Of a DNA stretch of 64,000 nt, positions 17,760 through 27,016 are shown piece by piece. Source of the DNA: an uncultured Eggerthellaceae bacterium (GTDB lineage: Bacteria; Actinomycetota; Coriobacteriia; Coriobacteriales; Eggerthellaceae); assembly GCA_934617065.1 (NCBI GenBank), contig CAKTTY010000005.1, positions 73,233 to 137,232 of the forward strand, read 5' to 3'. Each line of letters opens with the position of its first letter. Position 1 is the first letter of the stretch. Under the pieces are notes generated by a model. That model searched no databases, was not told the origin of the DNA, and worked only from the letters and a program-made list of their open reading frames with translations. A program made the translations under genes and the position numbers.

Positions 17760-18644
17760 ATGCTAACGGTAACCCCCGGCGATATCGAGGCGACACTGCT
17801 GCCTCTTATTCCTCAGCTTGCCACGCGCGTTCCCGACGATATCTTGTCGGGTTTGGTTACTGCCCGTGAAACTGAGACTGGCGCCCGTGCGCGCATCGTT
17901 TTGGACCAGCTGGTGCAAAACGCTTGCGTTGCTGCAGATGACTGTGTGCCTATCTGCCAAGACACGGGCACGGTATGGGTGTGCTTGGAAGCAGGCCCCG
18001 ACGTGCTGGTTCCTGGTGATGTGTTTTCTCGAGTGAACGATGCGGTTGCGAAATCCTACATCGATGCGCGTTTGCGCAAATCGGTGGTAAAGGATGCGCT
18101 GTTCGACCGCGGCAACACGCAGGACAACACGCCGGCTTTCTGCGAGGTTCATTTTGTCGATGAGCCTGGGGTTTGCCGTTTGCATGTGATGCTGAAAGGC
18201 GGCGGCTCCGACAATGCCAGCCGCGTGGTTATGCTCACGCCAAGCGCTGGCAAGCAGGGCGTTATCGATACCGTGCTTGCCTGCGTGCGTGAAAAGGCTG
18301 CAAATGCTTGTCCGCCTTTGGTGGTGGGCGTAGGCGTGGGTGCCACGTTCGATAAAGTCGGTGGCTTGGCCAAGCGCGCTTTAATGCGTCCGCTTGGTAC
18401 CGTGAACCCCAATCCCGATGCCGCTGCATTTGAGGCGGAGTTGCTTTCCGCAATCAACGCAACGGGAATCGGTGCGGGGGCGTTGGGCGGCCAAACTACG
18501 GCATTGGGCGTACGTGTTGCTACGGCTCCGTGTCATATTGCCGCGCTTCCCGTGGCGGTGAACATGAGCTGTTCTGCCACTCGTCGCGCAACGGTCGATG
18601 TTCCCACTCATGTTGTCAAAGTGTCTGAATCGGAAGGGGAGTAG
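17760..18644 (+). CDS. fumA: Class I fumarate hydratase, alpha subunit
   Basis: N-terminal half of the two-subunit oxygen-sensitive [4Fe-4S] fumarase, which interconverts malate and fumarate. It has 294 residues. Three conserved cysteines fit the cluster ligands: C66 in PICQDTGT, one in NACPPLVVGVGVG and one in LPVAVNMSCSA. KGGGSDN is the usual substrate-loop motif. The partner beta subunit starts 2 bp after its stop. Two-subunit enzymes of this family also include L(+)-tartrate dehydratase; the neighbouring mdh argues for fumarase. The symbol is used for the function and does not imply the fused E. coli FumA. Confidence 0.9.
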   Translation: MLTVTPGDIEATLLPLIPQLATRVPDDILSGLVTARETETGARARIVLDQLVQNACVAADDCVPICQDTGTVWVCLEAGPDVLVPGDVFSRVNDAVAKSYIDARLRKSVVKDALFDRGNTQDNTPAFCEVHFVDEPGVCRLHVMLKGGGSDNASRVVMLTPSAGKQGVIDTVLACVREKAANACPPLVVGVGVGATFDKVGGLAKRALMRPLGTVNPNPDAAAFEAELLSAINATGIGAGALGGQTTALGVRVATAPCHIAALPVAVNMSCSATRRATVDVPTHVVKVSESEGE

Positions 18645-18646
18645 TC

Positions 18647-19186
18647 ATGCCAGCTGATCCAATACGCCTTACTCTTCCCTTAAATCCTGAAGAGGCAAAA
18701 GAATTGCGCGCCGGTCAAGCATGTTTGCTTTCCGGTCCTCTTTTCACGCTGCGCGATGCGGGCCATCAGCGTCTGCTTGCCGAAATGGGGGACAGCAAAG
18801 AGCTGCCGTATGGCTTAACGGGCCAGACCATTTTCTATGCAGGGCCAACCCCTTCGGCAGCAGGGCGTCCGTTTGGCGCTATCGGCCCCACCACCGCTTC
18901 GCGAATGGACTTTGCGGCTCCTCATCTTATGGATTGCGGTCTTGCCGCAACGGTGGGTAAGGGCCATCGCTCCGAAGCGGTTCGCCAAGCCTGCATCGAC
19001 AACGGTGCGGTGTACTTTGTGGCTGTTGGCGGCGCTGCTGCGTTTCTTGCGAAGTGCATAGAATCGTGTGAAACGTTAGCGTATGATGACTTGGGTACCG
19101 AGGCGTTGCGAAAGATCATCGTCTCCGATTTCCCCGTTTTCGTCGGTATCGACACGATGGGCGAAGACATTTACTCTCTCGACTGA
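18647..19186 (+). CDS. fumB: Class I fumarate hydratase, beta subunit
   Basis: C-terminal half of the split iron-sulfur fumarase, 179 residues, matching separate beta subunits in length. Recognisable family segments are GQTIFYAGPTP, the conserved GPTTASRMD and the GKGHRSEAV loop, followed by AVYFVAVGGAAAFLAKCI. The start ATG 18647 uses AGGGGAG, which overlaps the end of the alpha-subunit gene, so the two subunits are made in a coupled way. Tartrate dehydratase beta is the alternative annotation. Downstream, tmk begins 13 bp later and may belong to the same transcript. Confidence 0.9.
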   Translation: MPADPIRLTLPLNPEEAKELRAGQACLLSGPLFTLRDAGHQRLLAEMGDSKELPYGLTGQTIFYAGPTPSAAGRPFGAIGPTTASRMDFAAPHLMDCGLAATVGKGHRSEAVRQACIDNGAVYFVAVGGAAAFLAKCIESCETLAYDDLGTEALRKIIVSDFPVFVGIDTMGEDIYSLD

Positions 19187-19199
19187 TAGGAATTAACGA

Positions 19200-19946
19200 G
19201 TGACCACTGCGCAGGATACTACTGTCGGACCTGGAATCTTCATCACCTTTGAAGGTGGAGATGGCGCCGGCAAAACAACGCATATCACGTTTTTGGCTGA
19301 GTGCCTGCGCAAAATGGGGCATGAGGTTCTGTGCTTGCGCGAGCCTGGTGGCACTACCATTGGCGAAGCGCTGCGCTCGATCGTTCTCAATCCTGAGAAT
19401 TCCGCCATGTCTGATCAGGCCGAGTTGCTTATCTACGAAGCCGCTCGTGCCCAAATCGTAAAAGAGACCATCATCCCCGCGCTTGCGCGAGGGGCGGTTG
19501 TTCTGCTCGACAGGTTCTATGATTCCACGGTTGCCTATCAGGCGTATGGTCGCGGTCTTCCCGTATCGTTTGTGCATCAGGCCAATGTGTTCGCTTGCCA
19601 AGGGGTGCATCCCTGTCGAACCATCCTGCTTACCACCGAAGCTCCTGCTGAAGAAGGGCTTGAACGAGCCACCCATCACGGAGACGCTGACAGGCTTGAG
19701 CAGGCGGGAGCCGATTTCCATGCGCGTGTGAATAGCGCATTCATGCGCATCGCGGCAGAAAACCCCCAGCGCATCCGCATCGTTTCCTCTGCGGGCTCCA
19801 AAGACGAAACAGCTCGAACCATCTTCAGGGAGCTTTCCGATATCTTCAGCTGGGATGCCTCGAGTCCTGTGTGGCAGCCCGGATTCTTCGAATCTATCCT
19901 CGAGCGTAATACCGATAAAAAAGCCCAGATCAGCTTAGGTGAGTAG
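19200..19946 (+). CDS. tmk: Thymidylate kinase
   Basis: Phosphorylates dTMP to dTDP. It has 248 residues, slightly longer than the usual 205-215 because of a C-terminal extension. The P-loop is GGDGAGKTT (about residues 19-27), followed by REPGGTTIGEALR and the DR motif LLDRFYDSTVAYQAYGRG; the lid region is THHGDADRLEQ. The start is GTG 19200 with a weak AGGA nine bases upstream. The order tmk-holB-ricT is the same as around tmk-holB-yaaT in Bacillus, supporting all three calls. It complements thyX upstream. Confidence 0.94.
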   Translation: MTTAQDTTVGPGIFITFEGGDGAGKTTHITFLAECLRKMGHEVLCLREPGGTTIGEALRSIVLNPENSAMSDQAELLIYEAARAQIVKETIIPALARGAVVLLDRFYDSTVAYQAYGRGLPVSFVHQANVFACQGVHPCRTILLTTEAPAEEGLERATHHGDADRLEQAGADFHARVNSAFMRIAAENPQRIRIVSSAGSKDETARTIFRELSDIFSWDASSPVWQPGFFESILERNTDKKAQISLGE

Positions 19947-19950
19947 TACG

Positions 19951-21081
19951 GTGGCTGATGTCTTCGACGGAGTGCTCGGTCAGCCTCGTGTGCGCGAGTT
20001 CTTTCGTGCGACGATAGCTTCGGGTCGGGTAAGCCATGCTTACTTGCTTACGGGCCCTGCCGGCTCCAACAAAACATCTGCAGCATATGCTTTCGCCCAG
20101 GCAATCCTGTGTGAAAAGAATGGCTGCGGTGAATGCGACGATTGCGCCCGTGTGTTGCGTCGCCGTCATCCCGATGTGCACTATTACGCCCCCGAGGGTG
20201 CTCAGGGCTACTTGGTCGAGCAGGTCAGGGAAATCGTTTCCGATGTTTCGCTTGCTCCCATTCGCGCAAAGAGCAAGGTGTATATCCTCGATCGTGTCGA
20301 TCTTCTGGGAACTCAGGCGGCGAATGCTTTTCTGAAGACTCTTGAAGAACCAGTGCCTGGCGTGGTATTCATCCTTCTGGGCCGCACCCGCGAAGGCGTG
20401 CTTCCCACCATAGTTTCTCGCTGTCAGGTGGTTCCTTTTCGCCATATTCCTGCTCAGGAGGCGGCGGGGATTCTTTCCCAAAAGGTTGGGATAACCCCTG
20501 AGCGCGCCCGTATGGCAATCGAGGCGTGCGATGGCTCCATTACGCAGGCTATCTCGTTTGCCAAAAGCAGCGAACGCACCGAATTCCGCGCTCGCGTGAT
20601 GGAAGTCTTGGCCGGTTTGTCTGTTGCCGATGCCCGCGATGTACTTGAGTATGCTGCTGAACTCATTGAGCGTGCAAAGGCCCCGCTCGATAACGTGCGA
20701 ACCGAGCAAAGCGAGGAATTGGCGGAGTCTGCTGATTTCCTTACGAAAACAGCCATGCGCCAAATCGAGCTGCGCCATAAACGCGCCCTTACCCAGGCAA
20801 CGCGTACTTCGCTCAAGCAAATGACCGCGATTATCCGTTCATGGCTGCGCGATGTCCTTATGGTGGTTTCGGGCACTCCTGAGTTGATGGTGAACATCGA
20901 CCAGCGTTCTGTCGTAGAAGCGGCGGCAGCCAGGGTAAACGTTGAGGGTCTGATGCGCGCATTGCGCGAAGCGTACAAGACCGACGAAGCGCTTAGTTAT
21001 AATGTTTCTCCAGAAACGTGCTTAGACACGCTTCTGTTCACGATAAGAGAGGTTCTACATGGTTCGGGTAACACCTATTAA
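19951..21081 (+). CDS. holB: DNA polymerase III delta' subunit
   Basis: Clamp-loader subunit. About 376 residues from GTG 19951, preceded by AGGTGAG; an alternative GTG at 19939 would overlap tmk by 8 nt and is also possible. The AAA+ domain has a P-loop-like GPAGSNKTS and the delta'/gamma-type zinc knuckle CEKNGCGECDDC. The SRC box is VSRCQVVPF and the sensor region is NAFLKTLEEP. The P-loop has Asn where Gly is usual (SNKT), in keeping with delta' being a non-hydrolysing subunit. The end overlaps ricT by 23 nt. The gene neighbourhood (tmk before, ricT after) is the classic one. Confidence 0.9.
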   Translation: MADVFDGVLGQPRVREFFRATIASGRVSHAYLLTGPAGSNKTSAAYAFAQAILCEKNGCGECDDCARVLRRRHPDVHYYAPEGAQGYLVEQVREIVSDVSLAPIRAKSKVYILDRVDLLGTQAANAFLKTLEEPVPGVVFILLGRTREGVLPTIVSRCQVVPFRHIPAQEAAGILSQKVGITPERARMAIEACDGSITQAISFAKSSERTEFRARVMEVLAGLSVADARDVLEYAAELIERAKAPLDNVRTEQSEELAESADFLTKTAMRQIELRHKRALTQATRTSLKQMTAIIRSWLRDVLMVVSGTPELMVNIDQRSVVEAAAARVNVEGLMRALREAYKTDEALSYNVSPETCLDTLLFTIREVLHGSGNTY

Positions 21082-22456
21082 GATGCAGGCGGGAACCAAG
21101 GTTCTCTGGTTCGACCCGGGCGACATAGACGTTAAGGCAAACGACCACGTAATCGTTAAGACGGAACGAGGAACCGAATTCGGCACGGCAACGGCCGATA
21201 TCATGGAGGTAAGCGATGAGCTTATCGCCGATCTGAAGTCGCCGTTGAAGCCGGTTATTCGCATTGCGACGGAAGAAGACGTCCAGCGCGCAGACGAATT
21301 GGCCCAGCAGGGCGAAGAGGCGCTGGTTGTGTTCAAGGAGTTTGCCGAAGGCGCAAGCGATCAAATGCGTCCCGTTATGGTGGAGTTCCTGTTCGATGGC
21401 GACAAGGCGGTGTTCTATTTCGAGGCTGAGGAGCGCGTAGATTTTCGCGACTTGGTGCGTAAGCTCGCCGGTCACTTCCATGTGCGCGTAGACATGCGCC
21501 AGATTGGCGTGCGCGATGGGGCTCGTTTGGTGGGTGGCTTGGGCCATTGCGGCCAAGAGCTCTGCTGCAAGCGTTTGGGCGGAGAGTTTTCTCCTGTTTC
21601 CATCCGTATGGCAAAGGAGCAGAATCTGTCGCTCAACCCTCAGAAGATATCGGGATGCTGCGGCAGGCTCATGTGCTGCCTGCGCTACGAGTATGAAACC
21701 TATAAAGAGGTTAATTCCCGTGCCCCCAAGCACGGCGCAAAGGTTGAGGTGCCTGGCGGTGTCGCCCGTGTAACGGAAATCAACGTTCCATTGGAGCGCG
21801 TCACCCTTCAGCTGGAAGACGGCAAATCCATCAAGGTTCCGCTTTCGGAAATGGAATATAACGGCGAAGGAAAACGCCCCACCGGCGTATCCGAGGAAGT
21901 GTTCGAGAAGTATGCTTCTCCCGATCCTCTCGATATTTTCGGCGCCACTACCTTCGAAGTTACCTCGTTCAGCGGCAACGAAAAGCTCGCTGATAACGAG
22001 TCGCGTAAAGCTCGCAAGAGCGAGCGTGAAAAGGAAGACGCCCATCGCAAGCCCCGCCGCCGTCGTAGCCGCAGCGGTTCGTCGGGTGCTGAAGGCCAAT
22101 CCGCCAACAAGGGCGAAGGCTCTCAGGATCAGAAGAAATCTGCTTCTCAGAAAAAGAACGAGGGTCAGTCGCGCCGTTCGCGCCGTGGCTCAGGCAAGGG
22201 AAGCAAGCCTCAGCATCAGGGCAAGCAGGGTCAGCAAAATCAGCGCAGTGAAGAGCGCAAGAAAAGCAATTCCGACCAGGGTGCAAAGCGTCCCGGCCGT
22301 AAATCTTCGGGCGTGCGCAATGCGCCCCGAAAGCAACAAGGGGAGCAAACGGCCAACGGTTCGAATGCCGGCAAGCAGGGCGAAGTAGCCCATCGCAAGC
22401 CCCGTCGCCGCCGTCGTAAGGCTCAGGGGGAAGGCAGCACCAATGAACAACAATGA
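21059..22456 (+). CDS. ricT: PSP1-domain protein RicT/YaaT with long basic tail
   Basis: Homologue of B. subtilis YaaT (RicT), part of the Y-complex that affects RNase Y-dependent mRNA maturation and carries iron-sulfur clusters. It has 465 residues. The PSP1 C-terminal domain region (about 60-150) ends with the conserved cysteine-rich block GHCGQELCCKRLG and ISGCCGRLMCCLRYE (about 162-220). Family members are about 275 residues; here roughly 150 extra residues (about 315-465) form an Arg/Lys/Gln/Ser-rich tail likely to bind RNA (inference). The partners RicA and RicF are not in the window. It overlaps holB and, by 14 nt, pncB. Confidence 0.9.
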   Translation: MVRVTPIKMQAGTKVLWFDPGDIDVKANDHVIVKTERGTEFGTATADIMEVSDELIADLKSPLKPVIRIATEEDVQRADELAQQGEEALVVFKEFAEGASDQMRPVMVEFLFDGDKAVFYFEAEERVDFRDLVRKLAGHFHVRVDMRQIGVRDGARLVGGLGHCGQELCCKRLGGEFSPVSIRMAKEQNLSLNPQKISGCCGRLMCCLRYEYETYKEVNSRAPKHGAKVEVPGGVARVTEINVPLERVTLQLEDGKSIKVPLSEMEYNGEGKRPTGVSEEVFEKYASPDPLDIFGATTFEVTSFSGNEKLADNESRKARKSEREKEDAHRKPRRRRSRSGSSGAEGQSANKGEGSQDQKKSASQKKNEGQSRRSRRGSGKGSKPQHQGKQGQQNQRSEERKKSNSDQGAKRPGRKSSGVRNAPRKQQGEQTANGSNAGKQGEVAHRKPRRRRRKAQGEGSTNEQQ

Positions 22457-23897
22457 TGACTATGCTCTTTTAACGGACCTGTATCAGATAACCATGGCCC
22501 AGGGCTACTGGGCCTGTGGAAAGCTCGAAGAAGAGGGGTGCTTCCATATCTTCTTCCGCGAGCCTCCTTTCAAGGGCGGATACGCTATCGCCAGCGGCAT
22601 GGATCATATTGCCGAAGTGGTAGAAAACTTCTCGTTCTCCAATGAAAGCGTGGAGTATCTTGCCTCTATCGATGCGCCGGGTGGCGGGAAACTGTTTAAT
22701 CCGGACTTTCTTGAGTACCTGCGCACGCTTGAGCTTACTGTCGAGATTGATGCTGTACGTGAGGGCACGGTGGTGTTCCCGAACGATCCTATCGTTCGTG
22801 TAACCGGCCCCATCATCCAGTGTCAGCTTTTGGAAACGCAGCTGCTGAACTGCGTTAATTTCGAAACGCTTGCCGCAACTAAGGCAGCGCGTGTTTGCCT
22901 TGCCGCTGAAACTCCTGTGGCTGAATTCGGTTTACGTCGCGCCCAGGGCGAATCGGGCGGCATGCGTGCTTCTCGCGCATGCATCGTGGGCGGCTGTGCT
23001 TCCACTTCAAACGTGCTTGCTGGCCGTGAGTACGGATTGCCGGTCTCTGGCACCCATGCACATGCGTGGGTTATGGCGTTTGACGATGAGCTCGAGGCAT
23101 TTCGTGCGTATGCCAAAGAATTTCCTACGAACTGCGTGTTGCTCGTAGATACCTACGATGTAGCTCAGGGCATGAAAAATGCCATTACCGTTGGTCTTGA
23201 AATGAAAGCGCGCGGCGAGCACCTGGCGGGCATCCGCATTGACTCGGGCGATTTGGCATGGAATGCCAAGCAGGCTCGCGCTATGCTTGACGAGGCGGGG
23301 CTTACCGATACTGGCGTGGTTCTTTCGAACGATTTGGATGAGTTTTCCATCAAGTCTATCCGCGACTCGGGTGCCAAAGTTGCTTCTTGGGGCGTGGGCA
23401 CCAAGCTGGTTACCGCTTACGATCAGCCAGCGCTTGGCGGCGTATACAAACTGGCGGCAAAGCGCATGAAGGGCGGAGAATGGGAACCCTGTGTCAAAGT
23501 TACGGGGCAGAGTTCAAAGCAAACTGTTCCCGGAATTCTCGACGTTCGTCGCTATTTCCACGAATCGGGAACTATTGCGGGGGACATGGTTTTTGATGTT
23601 CTGTATCCTGTTTCGAGCGAACGCATTGTTGATCCTGCAGACGAGTTGCGCCAAAAAGATCTCTCTGGTCTTCGTTACGAAACGCTCCTCGAGCCGCTTG
23701 CTCGTGCGGGCAAGGTCGTGCTTGATGCCAAGGCGCGTGACGCTCTGGTTGCACGAGATCGTTGTCGGGAACAACTTGCTTTGCTTGATGAAAGCCAGAA
23801 GCGCATTGTCAATCCGCACTCATATCCAGTCGGTTTGGAACACTCTCTGTTCTATCGCCGACGCGATTTGGTCTCGCGTCTTTTGGGACTTTCGTAA
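22443..23897 (+). CDS. pncB: Nicotinate phosphoribosyltransferase
   Basis: First step of NAD salvage from nicotinate: condenses nicotinate with PRPP to nicotinate mononucleotide. It has 484 residues, like the Gram-positive long form. Family segments include LLTDLYQITMAQGYW at the N-terminus, FREPPFKGGYAIASG, FGLRRAQGESGGMRASRA, the active-site region SGTHAHAWVMAF and IRIDSGDLAWNAK near the middle. The start ATG lies inside the end of ricT, where the two overlap by 14 nt, so it is the last gene of the tmk-holB-ricT-pncB run. Confidence 0.95.
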   Translation: MNNNDDYALLTDLYQITMAQGYWACGKLEEEGCFHIFFREPPFKGGYAIASGMDHIAEVVENFSFSNESVEYLASIDAPGGGKLFNPDFLEYLRTLELTVEIDAVREGTVVFPNDPIVRVTGPIIQCQLLETQLLNCVNFETLAATKAARVCLAAETPVAEFGLRRAQGESGGMRASRACIVGGCASTSNVLAGREYGLPVSGTHAHAWVMAFDDELEAFRAYAKEFPTNCVLLVDTYDVAQGMKNAITVGLEMKARGEHLAGIRIDSGDLAWNAKQARAMLDEAGLTDTGVVLSNDLDEFSIKSIRDSGAKVASWGVGTKLVTAYDQPALGGVYKLAAKRMKGGEWEPCVKVTGQSSKQTVPGILDVRRYFHESGTIAGDMVFDVLYPVSSERIVDPADELRQKDLSGLRYETLLEPLARAGKVVLDAKARDALVARDRCREQLALLDESQKRIVNPHSYPVGLEHSLFYRRRDLVSRLLGLS

Positions 23898-23981
23898 AAT
23901 CCTAATAGCGCTTGATATCGTCTCGTCCCGCAAATTGTCTGCTGCTGGGGCGATCCCGAAATAGTCAGCAGGTGCTTAGCT

Positions 23982-24001
23982 CAGCCGCGATAAGGCGGCT
24001 G
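23982..24001 (+). terminator. Possible terminator after pncB
   Basis: CAGCCGC (23982-23988) pairs with GCGGCTG (23995-24001) around GATAAG, followed by CGCTTTTGC. The T-run is short, so confidence is moderate. Confidence 0.5.
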
Positions 24002-24040
24002 CGCTTTTGCGCGTTGCTTTTGCGAAAGGAGCTGTGCCGA

Positions 24041-24946
24041 ATGATCAAAGTCGTTACCGACTCCGTAGCCTCGTTGCCTAAGGAATTGATCGAAGAAGAG
24101 AACATCGAAGTAGTGTCCTTGTTTCTAAACGAAAACGGGCACGAGCATGTTGACGCTACGATGGATCTCGATGATTTCTATACGCGCATCTACGACATGG
24201 CCGACAACCCTCCAACTTCAAGCCAGCCTTCACAGAGCACGCTGGAAGAGCTGTTCGAATCGTTTGCAAAGGCGGGCCATGAGGTCCTGGGTATTTGGAT
24301 TTCTACGGGTCTTTCCGGTGCCTTCGATGGCGTGTTGCGCGCTGCTCGTTCTGTAGAGTCGCGCAATATCAACTTCAAGTATTGCATGATTGACTCTTCA
24401 TCCTGCGGCTTTGACGAAGCATTTCCCGTTTTGGAGGGAGCTCGTGCAGTGAGGGAAGGCAAGACGCTTGCCGAGGCCGCCCAAACGGTTCTTGAGGCTA
24501 TCAAGAGCACGCGTTTTCTCTTTACGCCCGAATCGCTCACCTTCTTGAAGAAGGGTGGTCGCATTGGCGGTGCGGCGGCGCTTCTGGGCAACCTTATCAA
24601 GTTGGCGCCAGTTTTGACGGTGGTCGACGGTACGCCCGAGCCTATGGCGAAGGTCCGAACCCGCAAGAAGGCTCTTATCAAGATCCAGGAAATCTTGGAG
24701 CACGATATTGAGACCTGCGGTGGTTTGAAGGACTTGGTGGTGCACTATATCGGGGACAAGACCCCTGCGGTAGAGTGGGCGAAGGAATTTTTCGAGCCCT
24801 TCCTCAAGCGAGAGGTTCGCGTGATTCCTGTAAGCCCGGTTGTTGGGCTGCACGTAGGTCCTGCTGTGGGAATTTCGTATATATGCAATAAGCCGCTCGA
24901 AGGCAAGATCACAGGTGATTTGAGCAGCCTTGCCGTGGCTAACTAG
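24041..24946 (+). CDS. DegV family (FakB-like) fatty-acid-binding protein, first copy
   Basis: 301 residues. The DegV fold binds a single fatty acid; FakB members present it to the kinase FakA for phosphorylation. Visible family marks are the N-terminal VVTDSVASLPKE, the TSQPS segment, WISTGLSGAF (fatty-acid head-group pocket), SSSCGFDEAF, LKKGGRIGG and the C-terminal HVGPAVG. The start is ATG 24041, ten bases after GAAAGGAG; the frame is open upstream without a site. A second, divergent degV follows 29 bp later. No FakA-like kinase is in the window, so a role in fatty-acid activation is an inference. Confidence 0.9.
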   Translation: MIKVVTDSVASLPKELIEEENIEVVSLFLNENGHEHVDATMDLDDFYTRIYDMADNPPTSSQPSQSTLEELFESFAKAGHEVLGIWISTGLSGAFDGVLRAARSVESRNINFKYCMIDSSSCGFDEAFPVLEGARAVREGKTLAEAAQTVLEAIKSTRFLFTPESLTFLKKGGRIGGAAALLGNLIKLAPVLTVVDGTPEPMAKVRTRKKALIKIQEILEHDIETCGGLKDLVVHYIGDKTPAVEWAKEFFEPFLKREVRVIPVSPVVGLHVGPAVGISYICNKPLEGKITGDLSSLAVAN

Positions 24947-24975
24947 CGAACCCCCCGTTGTGAGAGGCAACCGTA

Positions 24976-25908
24976 ATGGATATTAAATGCAACTTAATCA
25001 TCGATTCATGCTGCGATTTGCCCTACGAGGTGGTAGACCGCGATGGTGTGTATCTGCTTAAGTTCCCTTACATCGATGATGAAGGTGAACATCTTGACGA
25101 TTTGTATCGCTCGCGTTCGGCACATGATTTTTACGAGTCGATGCGCAATGGCTCTGAGCCTCAAACTGCCCAAATCCCTATGCCTGCACTTCGAGAGGCG
25201 TTCGAATGGGCTCATGAGCAGGGAAAACCAACGGTGTATTTGAGCTTTTCGAGCGGCCTTTCGGGAACGTTCGATACGGCATGCGTCTTTCTCGATCAGG
25301 TAAAACAGGAAATTCCTGATCTGGATGTCCGCATGGTGGATACCAAGCTGGCATCTATCGCCGAGGCTTTTTTGGTGTATGAGGCATTGCGTCAGCGCGA
25401 AAAGGGACTGACCGCCGATGAGATGGTTGCCTGGGCCGAAGAGGCGCGCTATTTCGTGGACCGCCAGTTCATGGTGGACGATTTGGAAGCGCTGCGACGG
25501 GGCGGTCGTATTCCGTCATCGGTTGCCTATGCGGGCTCCAAACTTGATGTGAAGCCCCTTTTGGGCATCGACGCCGATGGGAAGCTGGCGCTTACGGGGG
25601 TTGCTCGCGGTCGTAAAAAGGGCATTCGAGCCCTGCATGAATACTATATGAAGCGACGCAGCTCTGATGCTCCAGGTCAGAATGTGGTTATCGGCAATGC
25701 CGACTGCCCCAAAGACGCCGAGCGCTTGATGGGTCTTCTCTCTAAAGAGGACGACTCGATTATGTTCCTGGAAACGAACATCGGCCCGGTTATCGGGAGC
25801 CATGTAGGTCCGGGAATGATCGCTATTGTGTTCTGGGGGCAAGATTGCCGCGCAGATATTTCCATGGCCGACCGCATTGCGAACAAGGTCCGCGGAAAGA
25901 AGCAGTAG
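24976..25908 (+). CDS. DegV family (FakB-like) fatty-acid-binding protein, second copy
   Basis: 310 residues, paralogous in fold to the preceding gene but clearly divergent. It has LIIDSCCDLPYE in place of the canonical TDS start, TAQIP in the TSQPS position, SFSSGLSGTF, DTKLASIAEAF, LRRGGRIP and GSHVGPGMIA. Tandem FakB-like proteins of different sequence usually differ in which fatty acid they hold (known for S. aureus FakB1/FakB2), so a similar division is possible here. The 29-bp gap to the first copy and the same strand suggest one operon. Confidence 0.88.
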   Translation: MDIKCNLIIDSCCDLPYEVVDRDGVYLLKFPYIDDEGEHLDDLYRSRSAHDFYESMRNGSEPQTAQIPMPALREAFEWAHEQGKPTVYLSFSSGLSGTFDTACVFLDQVKQEIPDLDVRMVDTKLASIAEAFLVYEALRQREKGLTADEMVAWAEEARYFVDRQFMVDDLEALRRGGRIPSSVAYAGSKLDVKPLLGIDADGKLALTGVARGRKKGIRALHEYYMKRRSSDAPGQNVVIGNADCPKDAERLMGLLSKEDDSIMFLETNIGPVIGSHVGPGMIAIVFWGQDCRADISMADRIANKVRGKKQ

Positions 25909-26020
25909 TTTCCCGAGCCCGCTCTTTTGAAATCTCTACGCATCGTCGGCGGGCTGTTTGAGGGGTGCGTGTTCCCGAATTGCCGAATGGGCTATTCGAT
26001 AACTTGGAAAGGATGTGCAT

Positions 26021-27004
26021 ATGGGCACTCAGGATTTGACATTTGCATTTGCCGGCGACGAGCGCGTGGGCGCTGGCGTAAGCGGCTTGCTTGAAGCGGC
26101 GGGTTATCCGGCAACCGATATCTCCAATGCCGATGTAGTGTTTACGTACTGCACCAATACCTCCGCTTTGGAAGATCTGTACTACGACACGGAGGGCCTG
26201 CTTCGCGGCACCAAGGAAGGTGCCATCTTGGTCGACCTGAGCCCTTCTACCGTTTCGTTCGCTTGTGAGCTTGATGCCGTTGCCTGCGTGAACGGCCATG
26301 CGGCTATTGACGCTCCCTTGGTGGTGAGCGACATGGTATGCGAAGAGGCATTCGTTAGTCGTGAAAACCTGGGCATTGTTGCTGGCTGCCGCGAAGACGC
26401 TGACTACAAAACGGTAAAGCCCTTGCTCGATGCTATCGCTCATCGCGTAATGTGGATGGGCCATGCAGGAGCTGGCCAGAAGGCCAAGGTTGCCCTTACG
26501 TTGCAACGTTGCGCAACCTTGGTCGGTGCGGTCGAGGCTCAGGTCGCTCTCGCGAACGTCGGCAGTGACGTAAACGTGATGGTCGAGGACGTTATCGACT
26601 TCATGCATGACATGAATAGCATTTCTCCTGCCCAGGAAGCTTTTGCTCAGGCTTTGCTCGATGAAGAGTACGATGCTTCGTTCACTATCGAGCATCTGAT
26701 GGGAGAAGCAACGGCTGCCCTTGCTTCCTTGGAAGATGAAGAAATGATCCTTCCTCAGGCGGAAGCGTGCTATCGCCTTATGGAGCTGCTTGCTTTGGTA
26801 GGTGGAATCGACTTGAGCCCTGCTGGCTTGAAGCTGGTATTTGCCGATGAAGAGACCGCTAATCGCTACGGGCTCGATTGGTCCCGTGCTGAAGGCGCCT
26901 TCGAGGGCTGCGATTGCGGCTGCGAAGACGACGAAGACCATGAGTGCGAATGCGGCCATGATCCTCACGAGGAGCATGAGTGCTGCGGCAAGCACCATCA
27001 CTAA
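26021..27004 (+). CDS. Beta-hydroxyacid-dehydrogenase-fold protein with Cys/His-rich tail
   Basis: 327 residues. The body resembles 3-hydroxyisobutyrate/6-phosphogluconate dehydrogenases: DLSPSTVS (usual D-ST-P block), HAAIDAPLVVSD and GHAGAGQKAKVAL with the catalytic-lysine position. However, the dinucleotide motif is degenerate (FAGDERVGAG instead of GLGxMG) and the Asn that follows the catalytic Lys is missing. The last 31 residues, starting CDCGC and ending KHHH, contain 7 Cys and 7 His plus acidic residues, which looks like a metal-binding tail. I chose ATG 26021 (GGAAAGG upstream) over GTG 26015. It is followed 12 bp later by a radical SAM gene. The function is unknown; a metal chaperone or a redox sensor is possible. 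Confidence 0.8.
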   Translation: MGTQDLTFAFAGDERVGAGVSGLLEAAGYPATDISNADVVFTYCTNTSALEDLYYDTEGLLRGTKEGAILVDLSPSTVSFACELDAVACVNGHAAIDAPLVVSDMVCEEAFVSRENLGIVAGCREDADYKTVKPLLDAIAHRVMWMGHAGAGQKAKVALTLQRCATLVGAVEAQVALANVGSDVNVMVEDVIDFMHDMNSISPAQEAFAQALLDEEYDASFTIEHLMGEATAALASLEDEEMILPQAEACYRLMELLALVGGIDLSPAGLKLVFADEETANRYGLDWSRAEGAFEGCDCGCEDDEDHECECGHDPHEEHECCGKHHH

Positions 27005-27016
27005 TTTGGTGAGCTT

